NCBI RefSeq assembly: GCF_002901705.1
Contig: NZ_PPPV01000016.1
Span: forward strand, 297,333-361,332
Source: Staphylococcus lugdunensis
GTDB taxonomy: Bacteria; Bacillota; Bacilli; Staphylococcales; Staphylococcaceae
Direction: 5' to 3'
Length of the DNA stretch: 64,000 bases
Shown here: positions 44,035 through 53,389 of the stretch, piece after piece
How positions within the stretch are numbered: position 1 is the first letter of the stretch
Layout of the letters: every line of letters starts with the position of its first letter
The notes under the pieces: generated by a model
Databases searched by the model: none
Seen by the model: the letters and a program-made list of their open reading frames with translations, nothing else
What the model was told of the DNA's origin: nothing
Position numbers and translations under genes: made by a program

Positions 44035-45528
44035 TTAATATTTTAATGTTTGGAATAGCTGTTTATAGTTAGCGATGGCTTGAGTTTCCCTTAGTTGGTT
44101 TTTGGTCTGAACTTGTGAAAGAGGTTCTTTAACAATATCTGCCATTCTTTGGGCGAAGGCATCAATGTTGTTTGGTTCTACAAGATAACCGTTTGCGCCA
44201 TCGTCGATAATTTCTGCTGGACCATATCGGACATCATATGAAATCACTGGGCAGCCTACTTCAATACTCTCCATAACGGTAAGTCCAAATCCCTCATATG
44301 CACTTGTGAGTAATGACGCTTTTGATTTTCTAAATTCGTCTAATGGATTTGATGTAAAATCATGAATTGTCACTTTATCTTGTATACCAAAATCATTAAT
44401 TAAATCAAGCATCAGTTGCTTTTGTTTGTCTTCATCTGCACCAAACACGTCAAGTCTCGTGCCATAACCATAACTTAAGAAACGGTGATAAGCCTTAATC
44501 AGATGGTCAACTTGCTTTTGTAAACTTAATCTACCTATAAAGATAAAACGATCTTGTTGCTGGATACTATCATGTTGAGGATAAGGTTGAATAAAATGCG
44601 GTAAAACTGTAATTTGTTGTTCACTAATGTCAAACGTACTTTGGATATCGCGCTTTTGCATCTCTGTTAACAAGACATACTGCGCAACATTTTCTGAATG
44701 CTCTAATGCAAACCGATATGACCGATTTATTTGCTGTCCTTCTAAATGACTATTATGAAATACTAAAACATTTTTCGTCTTATGTGTTTGTTTGAGTAAT
44801 GGCATATCTAACAATCTTGCATCATTAAAGACAATATCACCGTCTTGGAAGCGCTGTTGAAAGTAATATTGGAATAATTCTTTTTCTGACTTAAAAGCAC
44901 GATAAAATAAATTATTTTTATAAATTTGAATAAAATCAATGCGTTTTGCAACTGTAGAATCAAAAAATTTACGGCAATACACGTTACCTGTTTGATCGAT
45001 ATATTCTTCCATTATTTTACGAAATGTTTGTCGTGAATAAAATGTTTTCCGATGCATCTGTCCATATTGATTAAACTCTCTGCGTTCAATTTTCTTTTTA
45101 GAAATTGGAGACATGACATCTTCAAATTGCACAATATCTGTGTTTTCATAATATTTTCGATATAAAACATACGTTTTTTCATTGTAATAACGCACCACAT
45201 TGCCATCGTCAGATACTTTATAAGTTAGCCCTTCAATATCACGATTTGTTTCATGATATATGGTCTTTTTTCTAAATTTTGTTGTAGGTATATTTAATAA
45301 TTTAAAGCCAGATAACCAATCATACATATTTTCAAAAGTTGTAGACGGCGTTACTGTACCTTCTTCTCTAAATTGATGATATACCTCTAAATAATTAGCA
45401 TTATAATTGGTTGTATAAATTTTATTTTGAATTCCTAGGTGTTGATCTAATAGGCGTATTCGACTCAATAATGCCTTAGTTCTTCCACCGTGTACGGGTG
45501 GTAATATACTTGTTACCGTGTTAATCAT
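44035..45528 (-). CDS. TagE-type glycosyltransferase (GT4 family)
   Basis: A 497-residue retaining glycosyltransferase. The N-terminal half has SILPPVHGGRTKALLSRI and a DUF1975-like middle region, as in the TagE/TarM poly(polyol-phosphate) alpha-glycosyltransferases; the C-terminal GT-B half has GRLSLQKQVDHLIKA near residue 325 and EGFGLTVME, the EX7E catalytic motif. It probably decorates wall teichoic acid or a related glycopolymer in the cytoplasm, using a UDP-sugar. Its neighbours pgcA and gtaB make UDP-glucose, which fits. The start overlaps a possible short upstream ORF. A protein glycosyltransferase role is a less likely alternative. Confidence 0.83.
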   Translation of the reverse strand: MINTVTSILPPVHGGRTKALLSRIRLLDQHLGIQNKIYTTNYNANYLEVYHQFREEGTVTPSTTFENMYDWLSGFKLLNIPTTKFRKKTIYHETNRDIEGLTYKVSDDGNVVRYYNEKTYVLYRKYYENTDIVQFEDVMSPISKKKIERREFNQYGQMHRKTFYSRQTFRKIMEEYIDQTGNVYCRKFFDSTVAKRIDFIQIYKNNLFYRAFKSEKELFQYYFQQRFQDGDIVFNDARLLDMPLLKQTHKTKNVLVFHNSHLEGQQINRSYRFALEHSENVAQYVLLTEMQKRDIQSTFDISEQQITVLPHFIQPYPQHDSIQQQDRFIFIGRLSLQKQVDHLIKAYHRFLSYGYGTRLDVFGADEDKQKQLMLDLINDFGIQDKVTIHDFTSNPLDEFRKSKASLLTSAYEGFGLTVMESIEVGCPVISYDVRYGPAEIIDDGANGYLVEPNNIDAFAQRMADIVKEPLSQVQTKNQLRETQAIANYKQLFQTLKY

Positions 45529-45617
45529 ATATACATCTTCACCTTTAACATCCCTTTATATTTAGTCAATATTAATCCATTATATACTTTTTGTTCTTCT
45601 AAATATACAGCAAACAA
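45525..45617 (-). CDS. Possible 30-codon ORF coupled to the glycosyltransferase
   Basis: Minus strand GGAGG at 45625-45629 is followed by a TTG-started frame reading LFAVYLEEQKVYNG, then KYKGMLKVKMYI and TGA overlapping the glycosyltransferase ATG (ATGA). The coupling and ribosome site suggest translation, but it could be a leader or a chance frame. Confidence 0.25.
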   Translation of the reverse strand: MFAVYLEEQKVYNGLILTKYKGMLKVKMYI

Positions 45618-45768
45618 TAAAATCGCCTCCATAAATAATGACTTAGAATATTTCAAAATTCTATTTTTCTGTTTATAATTAATGTGATTGAGTTTACATT
45701 TCAAATGAGGATGTATGTTTTTTAAATAGAAGAATGAACGTATAAATATAGAAAAGGATGTCGTCGAA

Positions 45769-47409
45769 ATGAACAAAGACCAATGGATTGCTAAAGCCAA
45801 AGAAAGTTTAACGCATACTTTCTACGAACAGCAATCAGCTGAAGAACAAGATGAAGGATTTGATACTACGCTTGCCTTTGGTACTGCTGGTATTAGAGGG
45901 AAATTCGGTCTAGGGGAAGGCCGTTTGAATAAATTTACAGTAAATAAAGTGGCTATCGGACTATCACGTTTTCTGCTAAAACAGCACAAAACACCGTCTG
46001 CGGTCATACATTATGATACAAGACATTTATCACCAGAATTTGCTCAAATCATAGCAAATGTTCTCGCAAGTCATGATATCACTGTTTACTTATCAGACAC
46101 CTATCGCACTACACCAGATTTATCATATGCTGTCAGATATTTAGAAGCAGTTGCTGGCGTCATGATTACAGCAAGCCATAACCCTAAAGACTATAACGGT
46201 ATTAAAGTTTATGGTGCTGATGGTGGGCAATTATCTACCGAACCTTCTAATAAACTTAGTGACATCATAGCGCAACTGGGTGATCCACTCTCACTCAATA
46301 CTTATGAAGACATTGGAAATAAAACAGAGAATATTTATGCTGTACCAACTGAGGTGCGTAACCATTACTTTAATGATGTTCAACGACTCGTAGGTAATAT
46401 TCCATCATCAGATTTAAAGGTCGTCTTTACAAGTTTACACGGTACGAGTGTCCCTGTTGTCCCAAATATTTTGGATGAACTTCACTTTACGAATTACAAG
46501 TTAGTAGAAGCACAATGCCAACCAGATGCGGAGTTCAGCTCAGTGACAAGTGCAAACCCAGAGGATCATAAGGCCTTTGACCAAGCAGTGTCATTAGCTC
46601 AAGAAACGAACGCAGATTTACTGATTTGTACAGATCCAGATGCTGATCGCTTAGGAATTGCTGAACGTGACGCAGCTGGTCATATACATTATTATAATGG
46701 CAATCAAATTGGTGCTTTACTGTTAAATTATCGTATCAAGCAAACAGCAAAGATGACAAATCGTCTAATGATACAATCGATTGTCAGCAGCGAACTCAAT
46801 GTGCGCCTAGCGCAGCATAACCATATCAACACTCGTCAAGTACTCACAGGCTTTAAATATATTGCCCAGGAAATCAGGCAGCTACCAGCTGATGAACACT
46901 TTATATTTGGATATGAAGAAAGTTATGGTTACCTAGCTGGTGACTTTGTACGCGATAAAGATGCAGTACAAATCGTCCCTTTGATTATTAAATATGCATC
47001 CCAATTGAAAAACGAAGGTAAAATGTTAAAAGATGTATTAAACCAAATTTATGAAACGGTTGGATATCACCATGATAAGTTGTTTTCTCATACCTTTGAA
47101 GGCACTGCTGGCAAACAAAAAATTCATGCACTTATGACAACCTTTAGACAACATACACCTCATCATATAGCAGGTCTAAAAGTTACAGCCATTGAAGATT
47201 TTGAAAAAGGAGAAAAAATCAATCTCGTATCACAAACCACATCGCCTATAACATTACCGACAGCTAACGTCATTAAAATTTATTTTAATGACGGCTTTAT
47301 CGCATTACGCCCATCCGGCACAGAACCTAAAATCAAACTCTATGTATCTTTAAGTGTCGACCACTTTGAACAAACTGCACAAGCAATCAATCAAGCCGTT
47401 TTTAAATAA
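45769..47409 (+). CDS. pgcA: Phosphoglucomutase
   Basis: A 546-residue alpha-D-phosphohexomutase that interconverts glucose-6-P and glucose-1-P in the cytoplasm. The phosphoserine loop is TASHNP with Ser136, the metal-binding loop DPDADRLG lies near residue 291, the sugar-binding loop GYEESYGY near 383 and the phosphate-binding loop RPSGTEPKIK near 515. This matches the PgcA/YhxB subgroup of firmicutes in length. It supplies glucose-1-P to GtaB (48567-49433) for UDP-glucose used in glycolipid anchors and teichoic acid decoration. AAAAGGAT lies upstream of the ATG. Confidence 0.93.
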   Translation: MNKDQWIAKAKESLTHTFYEQQSAEEQDEGFDTTLAFGTAGIRGKFGLGEGRLNKFTVNKVAIGLSRFLLKQHKTPSAVIHYDTRHLSPEFAQIIANVLASHDITVYLSDTYRTTPDLSYAVRYLEAVAGVMITASHNPKDYNGIKVYGADGGQLSTEPSNKLSDIIAQLGDPLSLNTYEDIGNKTENIYAVPTEVRNHYFNDVQRLVGNIPSSDLKVVFTSLHGTSVPVVPNILDELHFTNYKLVEAQCQPDAEFSSVTSANPEDHKAFDQAVSLAQETNADLLICTDPDADRLGIAERDAAGHIHYYNGNQIGALLLNYRIKQTAKMTNRLMIQSIVSSELNVRLAQHNHINTRQVLTGFKYIAQEIRQLPADEHFIFGYEESYGYLAGDFVRDKDAVQIVPLIIKYASQLKNEGKMLKDVLNQIYETVGYHHDKLFSHTFEGTAGKQKIHALMTTFRQHTPHHIAGLKVTAIEDFEKGEKINLVSQTTSPITLPTANVIKIYFNDGFIALRPSGTEPKIKLYVSLSVDHFEQTAQAINQAVFK

Positions 47410-47442
47410 TTTACTACAATCTCGCCTATGTAAAAGGTTGAA

Positions 47443-47496
47443 TAACAACACCTACGTCTATATATTGGAACCAAGACGTAGGTGCTGTTATAATTC
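47443..47496 (+). terminator. Terminator of pgcA
   Basis: 17-bp inverted repeat TAACAACACCTACGTCT / AGACGTAGGTGCTGTTA (47443-47459, 47474-47490; one mismatch), followed by TAATTCTTG. Confidence 0.78.
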
Positions 47497-47577
47497 TTGT
47501 TTAAATTGTCATTCTATAACTTTAAATGACTAGAACAATGTGTTTACTAACTTTTTAATTATATGAGGTGCATAAGA

Positions 47578-47778
47578 ATGAACAATTTTAGAGAGACATT
47601 AAAAGCAATAGGTTGGTGGGATTTAATCTTCCTTATACCAATGTTTCTCCTATTGAGCTACTTACCAATTTATAATGTTTTTAGCATAATATTAAACGTT
47701 ATTATTGTATTCTTCTTTGCCATGGGACTGATTTTAACTACACATATCTTATGGGACTACTTTAAATCCAGACGTTAG
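47578..47778 (+). CDS. Small two-helix membrane protein
   Basis: A 66-residue protein with two hydrophobic helices (residues about 14-33 and 36-57), a short amphipathic N-terminus (MNNFRETLKAIGWW) and a basic C-terminus (WDYFKSRR). GAGGTG is eight bases before the ATG at 47578, which supports it; the frame is open back to 47563. No family recognised. It lies between pgcA and the DUF1433 pseudogene. Confidence 0.65.
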   Translation: MNNFRETLKAIGWWDLIFLIPMFLLLSYLPIYNVFSIILNVIIVFFFAMGLILTTHILWDYFKSRR

Positions 47779-47847
47779 TTCAAAACGTTTTAAATATATG
47801 ACAAATGTAACCTATGGTCATCTCATTAAATATTATTTTAAGTCACT

Positions 47848-48282
47848 TTATATCCCCCAAATAAATGGTGGTTGTGCTTCATATTTTTCCTTGTCTAAAT
47901 GTTCTTTTTTAATGATTTCATCTGCTCCTATTTTGTTTTTAGCCTCTTCCTCTTTAAATAATTTTCCAAGTGTTTTGGGGTTATACCCTACTTCTTTAAT
48001 GAATTGAAATTCATTAACTGAAGAAATCAGTATTTTAAAGTAATATTTTTGGTTATTATTAACATATCCATTTACAAAGTAACTACCCATTGGACTTTTT
48101 GTAAAACTCGTGACTTTCATTGAATGATATTCTTTAAGATTATGTTTAAAATACAAATCAATCCGCTTCTACTGTACTTCTATGTAATGATCTTTTTGAC
48201 GTTTATGTAGTAAAAAGATTGAAAAGCTGATAACTAGCAATATAAAAAGCAAAACCAAAGCCATTCTTTTTCTTGAATTCAT
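47848..48282 (-). pseudogene. DUF1433-family gene interrupted by a nonsense codon
   Basis: From a good start (GGTGGGG, ATG at 48280-48282) the frame reads MNSRKRMALVLLF, a membrane helix, then LLHKRQKDHYIEVQ, and hits TAG at 48169-48171 (codon 38). The same frame continues without shift: KRIDLYFKHNLKEYHSMKV and on to a stop at 47848, giving a 145-codon gene in all. The second part (SYFVNGYVNNNQKYYFK) matches DUF1433, a staphylococcal family of single-helix membrane or lipoprotein-like proteins of unknown function. A single base change (for example CAG or AAG to TAG) explains it. A sequencing error or readthrough cannot be excluded. Confidence 0.75.
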
Positions 48283-48487
48283 TATGCCCCACCTTTCCAG
48301 TATTTCAGCTTATTTTAAATAGTATTTTATTAGTAGAATTTATCAATGCTTTAAATTATTTATTTAATTTCATTTTAATATTTCATTCACTTTAAATTCC
48401 ATTATATTACTGTATATAATGCTAATATAATTAAAACTATGACCCAGGTGAACAACTATGACAATCAATTTAATACATAATAATAAA

Positions 48488-48532
48488 GAACACTTTACTT
48501 TTTTGTTAAGTTAAACAATAAGTGAAGTGTTC
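48488..48532 (-). terminator. Terminator of gtaB
   Basis: GAACACTTTACTT (48488-48500) pairs with AAGTGAAGTGTTC (48520-48532) with one mismatch; the minus strand ends TTTATTATT. It lies 35 bp past the gtaB stop. Confidence 0.72.
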
Positions 48533-48566
48533 GTTTAGTGTTATCAATATTTTTGAATTATCGAGT

Positions 48567-49433
48567 TTATAAATTTAAATCTTTAATAAACTGTGTTAAT
48601 TCTTCTTTCATTTCTTGATCTTTGAGAGCATATTCTATCGTTGTTTTAACAAACCCAAGTTTTTCTCCAACATCGTAGCGATCACCTTCAAAATCGTATG
48701 CATATACTTGATCATCTTTGTTTAGGCGTTCGATAGCATCTGTCAATTGTATTTCATTTCCAGCGCCTCTTTTTTGTGTTTTTAGATAATCAAATATATT
48801 GGCAGTTAAGACGTATCGTCCCATAATAGCTAAATTTGACGGTGCAGTACCTTGTGCTGGTTTTTCAACGAATTGTTTAACTTCATAACGACGACCATAT
48901 TTCTCTAAAGGATCTATGATGCCATAACGGTGTGTGTCTGATTCTGCTACTTCTTGCACACCAATAACGGACTTACCAGTCTCATCATACGCATCCATTA
49001 GTTGTTTGATTGCTGGTGTATCTGATTCTACTATGTCATCACCTAATAATACCGCAAATGGCTCATCACCTATAAATTGTCGCGCTGAATAAATCGCATG
49101 TCCTAAACCTTTTTGTTCTTTTTGTCTCACATAAAAAATATTAGCTAAATCCGTAGAATATTGGACTTTTTTTAGTAATTCTGTTTTCCCTTTTTCTTCT
49201 AATACCATTTCCAATTCTTTTTGATTGTCAAAATGGTCTTCGATGGCACGTTTATGTTTCCCAGTCACGATAATAATATCTTCAATTCCCGCACGTGACG
49301 CTTCTTCAACGATATATTGAATCGTTGGTTTATCTAAAATGGGTAACATCTCTTTAGGCATCGCTTTAGTTGCTGGCAAGAAACGTGTCCCTAATCCAGC
49401 AGCAGGTATGATGGCTTTTTTTATTTGTTTCAT
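48567..49433 (-). CDS. gtaB: UTP-glucose-1-phosphate uridylyltransferase
   Basis: A 288-residue nucleotidyltransferase that makes UDP-glucose from UTP and glucose-1-P. The nucleotide-binding signature [20 protein letters not shown] opens the protein (residues 11-30, given here as its 20-residue core), [10 protein letters not shown] carries the metal-binding Asp near residue 130, and [15 protein letters not shown] is the sugar-binding region. This is the GtaB/GalU family of firmicutes. It acts after PgcA and provides UDP-glucose for glycolipid (YpfP) and teichoic acid glycosylation. AAAGGGG precedes the ATG at 13 bases, a long spacing. Confidence 0.93.
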   Translation of the reverse strand: MKQIKKAIIPAAGLGTRFLPATKAMPKEMLPILDKPTIQYIVEEASRAGIEDIIIVTGKHKRAIEDHFDNQKELEMVLEEKGKTELLKKVQYSTDLANIFYVRQKEQKGLGHAIYSARQFIGDEPFAVLLGDDIVESDTPAIKQLMDAYDETGKSVIGVQEVAESDTHRYGIIDPLEKYGRRYEVKQFVEKPAQGTAPSNLAIMGRYVLTANIFDYLKTQKRGAGNEIQLTDAIERLNKDDQVYAYDFEGDRYDVGEKLGFVKTTIEYALKDQEMKEELTQFIKDLNL

Positions 49434-49550
49434 ATCGTTTAGTAACCCCTTTCAATTTCAGTTTAAATTTTATCATTATTTGTAGTGTATTGATAGGGAT
49501 TTTAACTGATATTTCATACTACACTATATTATTGCTATGATGATATATGT

Positions 49551-50909
49551 TTAGACAAACAGACTTATGAACAAGATGAAAATAATTCCTGACACAGAGA
49601 TTATCGTTTCTAACATTGACCATGTTAAGAAGGTTTCTTTAACAGTTAAACCAAAGTATTCTTTAAACATCCAAAAGCCAGCGTCATTTACATGTGATAA
49701 GATGACACTTCCTGCACCAATCGCTAGCACAACAAGTGCTACATTTGCGTCTGAATGTTGCAGTAAGGGTAGCACAATACCCGTTGTGGATATTGCTGCA
49801 ACGGTTGCTGAACCCAATGATATTCTTAATACTGCAGCTACAATCCATGCGAGTAAAATAGGTGACATCGTTGAACCTTCAAACATTTTAGAGATGGTAT
49901 CACCGACACCGCCATCAATAAGTACTTGTTTAAATGTACCTCCACCGCCAATGATTAAAATCATCATGCCAATAGGATAAATTGCATTCGTTACAGATTC
50001 CATTATGTCATTTATTTTTCTGCCACGATGTAAGCCCATTGAGAAAATAGCAAAGATAACTGCAATCAACATTGCTGTTCCTGCTGTACCTATAAAGTAA
50101 ACAACAGATTCAAAACCATTAGTCGCTTTACTGTGACCTGTAATCAATTGTACGATTGTAGAAAACAACATTAACAACACAGGTAATATTGCCGTAAATA
50201 TACTCAAACCAAAACTTGGCATTTCTGCTTCTGTAAATTTTTTTTGTGTACCTAATGATGAAATATCGCCAACCTTAGTATATGCAGACGGCACCATTTT
50301 TTGTGCAAGCTTATTAAAGACAGGTCCTGCAATAATCGTTACTGGAATCGCAATAATAATACCAAATAATAAGACTTGACCAATATCTGCTTTCAATTCT
50401 TTAGCGATAACCACAGGCCCTGGATGCGGTGGTAAAAATCCGTGTGTCACTGATAAAGCAGTGACCATTGGCAATCCTAATTTAAGCGCAGATACGTTTG
50501 CGCGTTTAGCAATCGTGAATACTAGCGGGATTAATAAGACTAATCCTACTTCAAAGAACAGTGCAATACCGACAATAAATGCAGCTATTAACATTGCCCA
50601 TTGTACGTACTTTTGACCGAATTTGTTAATCAAAGTATCGGCAATACGGTTTGCACCGCCACCATCTGCAAGTAATTTTCCAAGCATAGCTCCGAGCCCA
50701 AATATTAACGCAATATGTCCAAGCGTACTACCCATTCCGGCTTCGATTGTCGTCATAATTTTGCTTAATGGCATCCCTAATAACATCGCAGTTATTACTG
50801 ATGTAATAATTAATGCAATAAATGTATTGAGTTTCAAACCTATAATTAATCCTAGTAGAATGATAATGCCTAGGACAACACTGATTAATGGCCAAATTTC
50901 TCCAAACAT
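49551..50909 (-). CDS. gntP: Gluconate permease
   Basis: A 452-residue membrane protein of the GntP family with about twelve to fourteen hydrophobic helices. Family sequences include GLGAMLGKLLADGGGANRIA (residues about 73-92), HGFLPPHPGPV near 157 and SHVNDAGFWMFKEYFG near the C-terminus. It imports D-gluconate by proton symport. The start at 50909 is chosen because GAAGAGGGG lies six bases upstream, within the gntK-gntP overlap region; an ATG at 50933 adds eight residues. Last gene of gntR-gntK-gntP, it overlaps the leader with gntK by only a short gap. Confidence 0.9.
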   Translation of the reverse strand: MFGEIWPLISVVLGIIILLGLIIGLKLNTFIALIITSVITAMLLGMPLSKIMTTIEAGMGSTLGHIALIFGLGAMLGKLLADGGGANRIADTLINKFGQKYVQWAMLIAAFIVGIALFFEVGLVLLIPLVFTIAKRANVSALKLGLPMVTALSVTHGFLPPHPGPVVIAKELKADIGQVLLFGIIIAIPVTIIAGPVFNKLAQKMVPSAYTKVGDISSLGTQKKFTEAEMPSFGLSIFTAILPVLLMLFSTIVQLITGHSKATNGFESVVYFIGTAGTAMLIAVIFAIFSMGLHRGRKINDIMESVTNAIYPIGMMILIIGGGGTFKQVLIDGGVGDTISKMFEGSTMSPILLAWIVAAVLRISLGSATVAAISTTGIVLPLLQHSDANVALVVLAIGAGSVILSHVNDAGFWMFKEYFGLTVKETFLTWSMLETIISVSGIIFILFISLFV

Positions 50910-50935
50910 GGCAATCCCCTCTTCTTTAATCATTT

Positions 50936-52474
50936 TTAATTTATATTCTTACGTTGAAATGCAGCTATTTCTGTATAGTGATCTTCAAGTGAACGGCTTA
51001 AGTTGATAAAGATAGATACTAATTGTTGATAAATCTGTACCGTATCCGGATTTGGCTCATGATGATGTGTTGTTCCTACCATATCTTCGATTACAGAAAA
51101 ATCTTCAATCTCACCTAATGCTAATAAGCCTAAGACACATGCACCTAGACACGAACTTTCATAACTTTCTGGCACAATTAACTTAGTATCAAAAATATCC
51201 GCCATCATTTGACGCCATACTTCACTTTTCGCAAAACCACCTGTCGCTTTAATCTTATTTGGCGTTTCATTCATGACTTCTATCAAAGCTAAATACACCG
51301 TATATAAGTTGAATAATACACCTTCTAATGCTGCACGTATCATATGTTCCTTTTGATGTGATAGCGTTAAACCAAAGAAGGAGCCACGTGCATCAGCATT
51401 CCACAGCGGTGCACGCTCTCCCGCTAAATACGGATGAAAAATCAATCCCTCCGCTCCTGGTGTTACTCTGCTAGCAATTTTCGTTAACACATCATAAGGA
51501 TCGACGCCTAAACGCTTTGCAGTCTCTACTTCACTGGCTAAAAGTTCATCACGTAACCAGCGCAAGATGACACCACCATTATTTACTGGACCACCAATCA
51601 CATAATGATTTTCTGTCAACACATAACAGAAAATACGTCCTTTGTAATCCGTGCGTGGTTTATCAATAACCGTCCGTATTGCACCTGAAGTCCCTATTGT
51701 TACTGCAACTTCACCTTTCCGATAGCTATTCACACCTAAATTAGAAAGTACACCATCACTTGCGCCAACAATCACAGGGGTATTTTCATCTATGCCCATC
51801 AATGTTGCATAACGCTTTTTCATGCCTTTTAAAATATGCGTTGTCGATACAAGCTGAGGTAATTGATCTCTTGAAATACCTAGTAAATCAAGCACCTCAT
51901 CATCCCAATCTAGCTTTTCTAAATTAAATAAGCCTGTAGCTGATGCCATCGAATGGTCGATGACAAACGTATCAAAAAGTTGGTGTAATATGTAAGATTT
52001 GATATCTAAAAAGTACGCTGTATGCTGAAATATTTCTGGTTGTTCATGTTTCATCCAAAATATTTTTGCTAGCGGCGACATCGGATGAATAGGTGTACCC
52101 GTACGTTGATAAATATTCAAACCGTGATGTTGTTTATTTAATCGTTCTGCGTAGTGACTGGCTCTATTATCCGCCCAAGTGATACTTTCAGTTAAGCGTT
52201 GGTACGCTGCATTGACGGCTACGAGACTATGCATCTGTGCGCTAAAGGATATTAATTTAATATCTTCTTTAGCAATATCTGCCTCACGCACGACATATTT
52301 AACTGTCATTAGTACTGCATCGAATAATTCATCAGGATTTTCTTCTGAAATATCAACGTTTGGTGTATGCAGTGGATAACCAATATGATGTTTCATAATA
52401 AATTGTCCATGTTCATCGTAAAGTACTGATTTTGTGCTTGTCGTTCCAATATCGACACCAATCATATATTTCAT
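50936..52474 (-). CDS. gntK: Gluconokinase (FGGY family)
   Basis: A 512-residue FGGY-family kinase that phosphorylates gluconate to 6-phosphogluconate, which enters the pentose phosphate pathway. The N-terminal phosphate-1 motif is IGVDIGTTSTKSV, the sugar region WADNRA(S) near 100, GASDGVLSNLG near 240 and the C-terminal ATGGFAKSEVWRQMMADIF with the usual adenosine motif (given here as ATGGFAKSEVW). Length fits GntK of bacilli and staphylococci. It lies between the regulator and the permease in the gnt operon. Confidence 0.92.
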   Translation of the reverse strand: MKYMIGVDIGTTSTKSVLYDEHGQFIMKHHIGYPLHTPNVDISEENPDELFDAVLMTVKYVVREADIAKEDIKLISFSAQMHSLVAVNAAYQRLTESITWADNRASHYAERLNKQHHGLNIYQRTGTPIHPMSPLAKIFWMKHEQPEIFQHTAYFLDIKSYILHQLFDTFVIDHSMASATGLFNLEKLDWDDEVLDLLGISRDQLPQLVSTTHILKGMKKRYATLMGIDENTPVIVGASDGVLSNLGVNSYRKGEVAVTIGTSGAIRTVIDKPRTDYKGRIFCYVLTENHYVIGGPVNNGGVILRWLRDELLASEVETAKRLGVDPYDVLTKIASRVTPGAEGLIFHPYLAGERAPLWNADARGSFFGLTLSHQKEHMIRAALEGVLFNLYTVYLALIEVMNETPNKIKATGGFAKSEVWRQMMADIFDTKLIVPESYESSCLGACVLGLLALGEIEDFSVIEDMVGTTHHHEPNPDTVQIYQQLVSIFINLSRSLEDHYTEIAAFQRKNIN

Positions 52475-52498
52475 AACGAACCCCTCTTTCTTTGTTAT

Positions 52499-53179
52499 TT
52501 AACGTAACCAAAGGCTATCAATGTCTTTACCAACATCATCAAAGTTTAAATGAAATGCTTCACGTAACTTTGCTGTATCATAAGACGCAATAGCATCTAT
52601 AAAAACGCTATGATTATGATGAATGCGTTCAAAATCCTCTATATCTTGCTGCATACGTTGTCGCATAGAAAGTAGAATTAGTGCTTCCATTACCGGTTTT
52701 AAATGATGCCAAAACGTTTTTAAATATTGATGATTAGTAGCAAAAATAACTGTTTCATGAAATTTAAAATCATGTTCTGTAAATGCTTCGGCATCCTCAA
52801 ATTGCACTGCAACTTTCATCATTTCAAGATGTTTGCGCATATTTTTCGCAATACTTTGAAGGTCTTTATCTTTAATTTTGGCAAAAGCAAATGATTCAAG
52901 CATAAGCCGCAAGTCATACATTTCCTTTTTCTCTAGTTCACCAAATGCTAATACTTTCGCGCCCATACGTTCTAATTGAATCAGTTGATCGGTTTGTAAT
53001 AACTTAAAGGCATCACGCACTGGGGAACGACTTACGTTATACTGCTTTGCCACTTGATTTTCGGTTAACAATGTATCTGTTTGTATTGTACCTTTAACAA
53101 TTTGTAAACGAATTTCGGCTGCCAGTGCTTCACCTTTCGTCATGCCTTCTTGCCAAGCAACTGGATAATGGTCAGTCAT
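52499..53179 (-). CDS. gntR: Gluconate operon repressor, GntR family (FCD domain)
   Basis: A 226-residue transcription factor. The winged helix (about residues 15-80) contains KGEALAAEIRLQIVKG and the recognition-helix region QVAKQYNVSRSPVRDAFKLL; the C-terminal all-helical FCD domain (about 90-215) has KFHETVIFATNH, with the histidines that bind a metal and the sugar acid. It represses the gnt operon and is released by gluconate. GAGGTG precedes the ATG. The palindrome ACTTGTATACAAGT just upstream matches the Bacillus GntR operator, confirming the assignment. Confidence 0.92.
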   Translation of the reverse strand: MTDHYPVAWQEGMTKGEALAAEIRLQIVKGTIQTDTLLTENQVAKQYNVSRSPVRDAFKLLQTDQLIQLERMGAKVLAFGELEKKEMYDLRLMLESFAFAKIKDKDLQSIAKNMRKHLEMMKVAVQFEDAEAFTEHDFKFHETVIFATNHQYLKTFWHHLKPVMEALILLSMRQRMQQDIEDFERIHHNHSVFIDAIASYDTAKLREAFHLNFDDVGKDIDSLWLR

Positions 53180-53211
53180 CTCATCACCTCACTTATTTTT
53201 ATTACAATCTA

Positions 53212-53225
53212 ACTTGTATACAAGT
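53212..53225 (-). promoter_or_regulatory. GntR operator
   Basis: Perfect 14-bp palindrome ACTTGTATACAAGT, the core of the Bacillus gnt operator, 33 bp before gntR and just downstream of the predicted -10. Confidence 0.85.
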
Positions 53226-53230
53226 ATATT

Positions 53231-53263
53231 AATATATCACCCTTGCTTTTGCAAGCGCTTTCT
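53231..53263 (-). promoter_or_regulatory. Promoter and cre site of the gnt operon
   Basis: On the minus strand TTGCAA, 17 bp, TAATAT form the promoter; TGCAAGCGCTTTCT at 53250-53263 (plus strand) fits the CcpA cre consensus TGNNANCGNNNNCA except for its last base and overlaps the -35. CcpA would repress in glucose. Confidence 0.75.
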
Positions 53264-53334
53264 TTTTGATTGCACAGCTGTATTGAACTAATCAATGATA
53301 CATTTTAAGGTCATATTTTTACTTTTTAAGCATA

Positions 53335-53374
53335 AAAAAATCCCCCAACACTTTTTAATAAAAGTTTGGAGGAT
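53335..53374 (-). terminator. Terminator of the merR-like gene
   Basis: ATCCCCCAACACTTT (53340-53354) pairs imperfectly with AAAGTTTGGAGGAT (53361-53374), followed on the minus strand by a run of seven T. Confidence 0.75.
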
Positions 53375-53389
53375 TGTATAACTGATGGA

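Noticed and set aside
48458-48514. 18-codon plus-strand ORF MTINLIHNNKEHFTFLLS with GGTG upstream
   Set aside because: Its 3' half lies within the gtaB terminator stem, so the reading frame is probably incidental.
49567-51006. Long plus-strand frames opposite gntP and gntK (137 and 127 codons)
   Set aside because: They are antisense shadows of well supported membrane-transport and kinase genes, with compositions typical of reversed hydrophobic codons.
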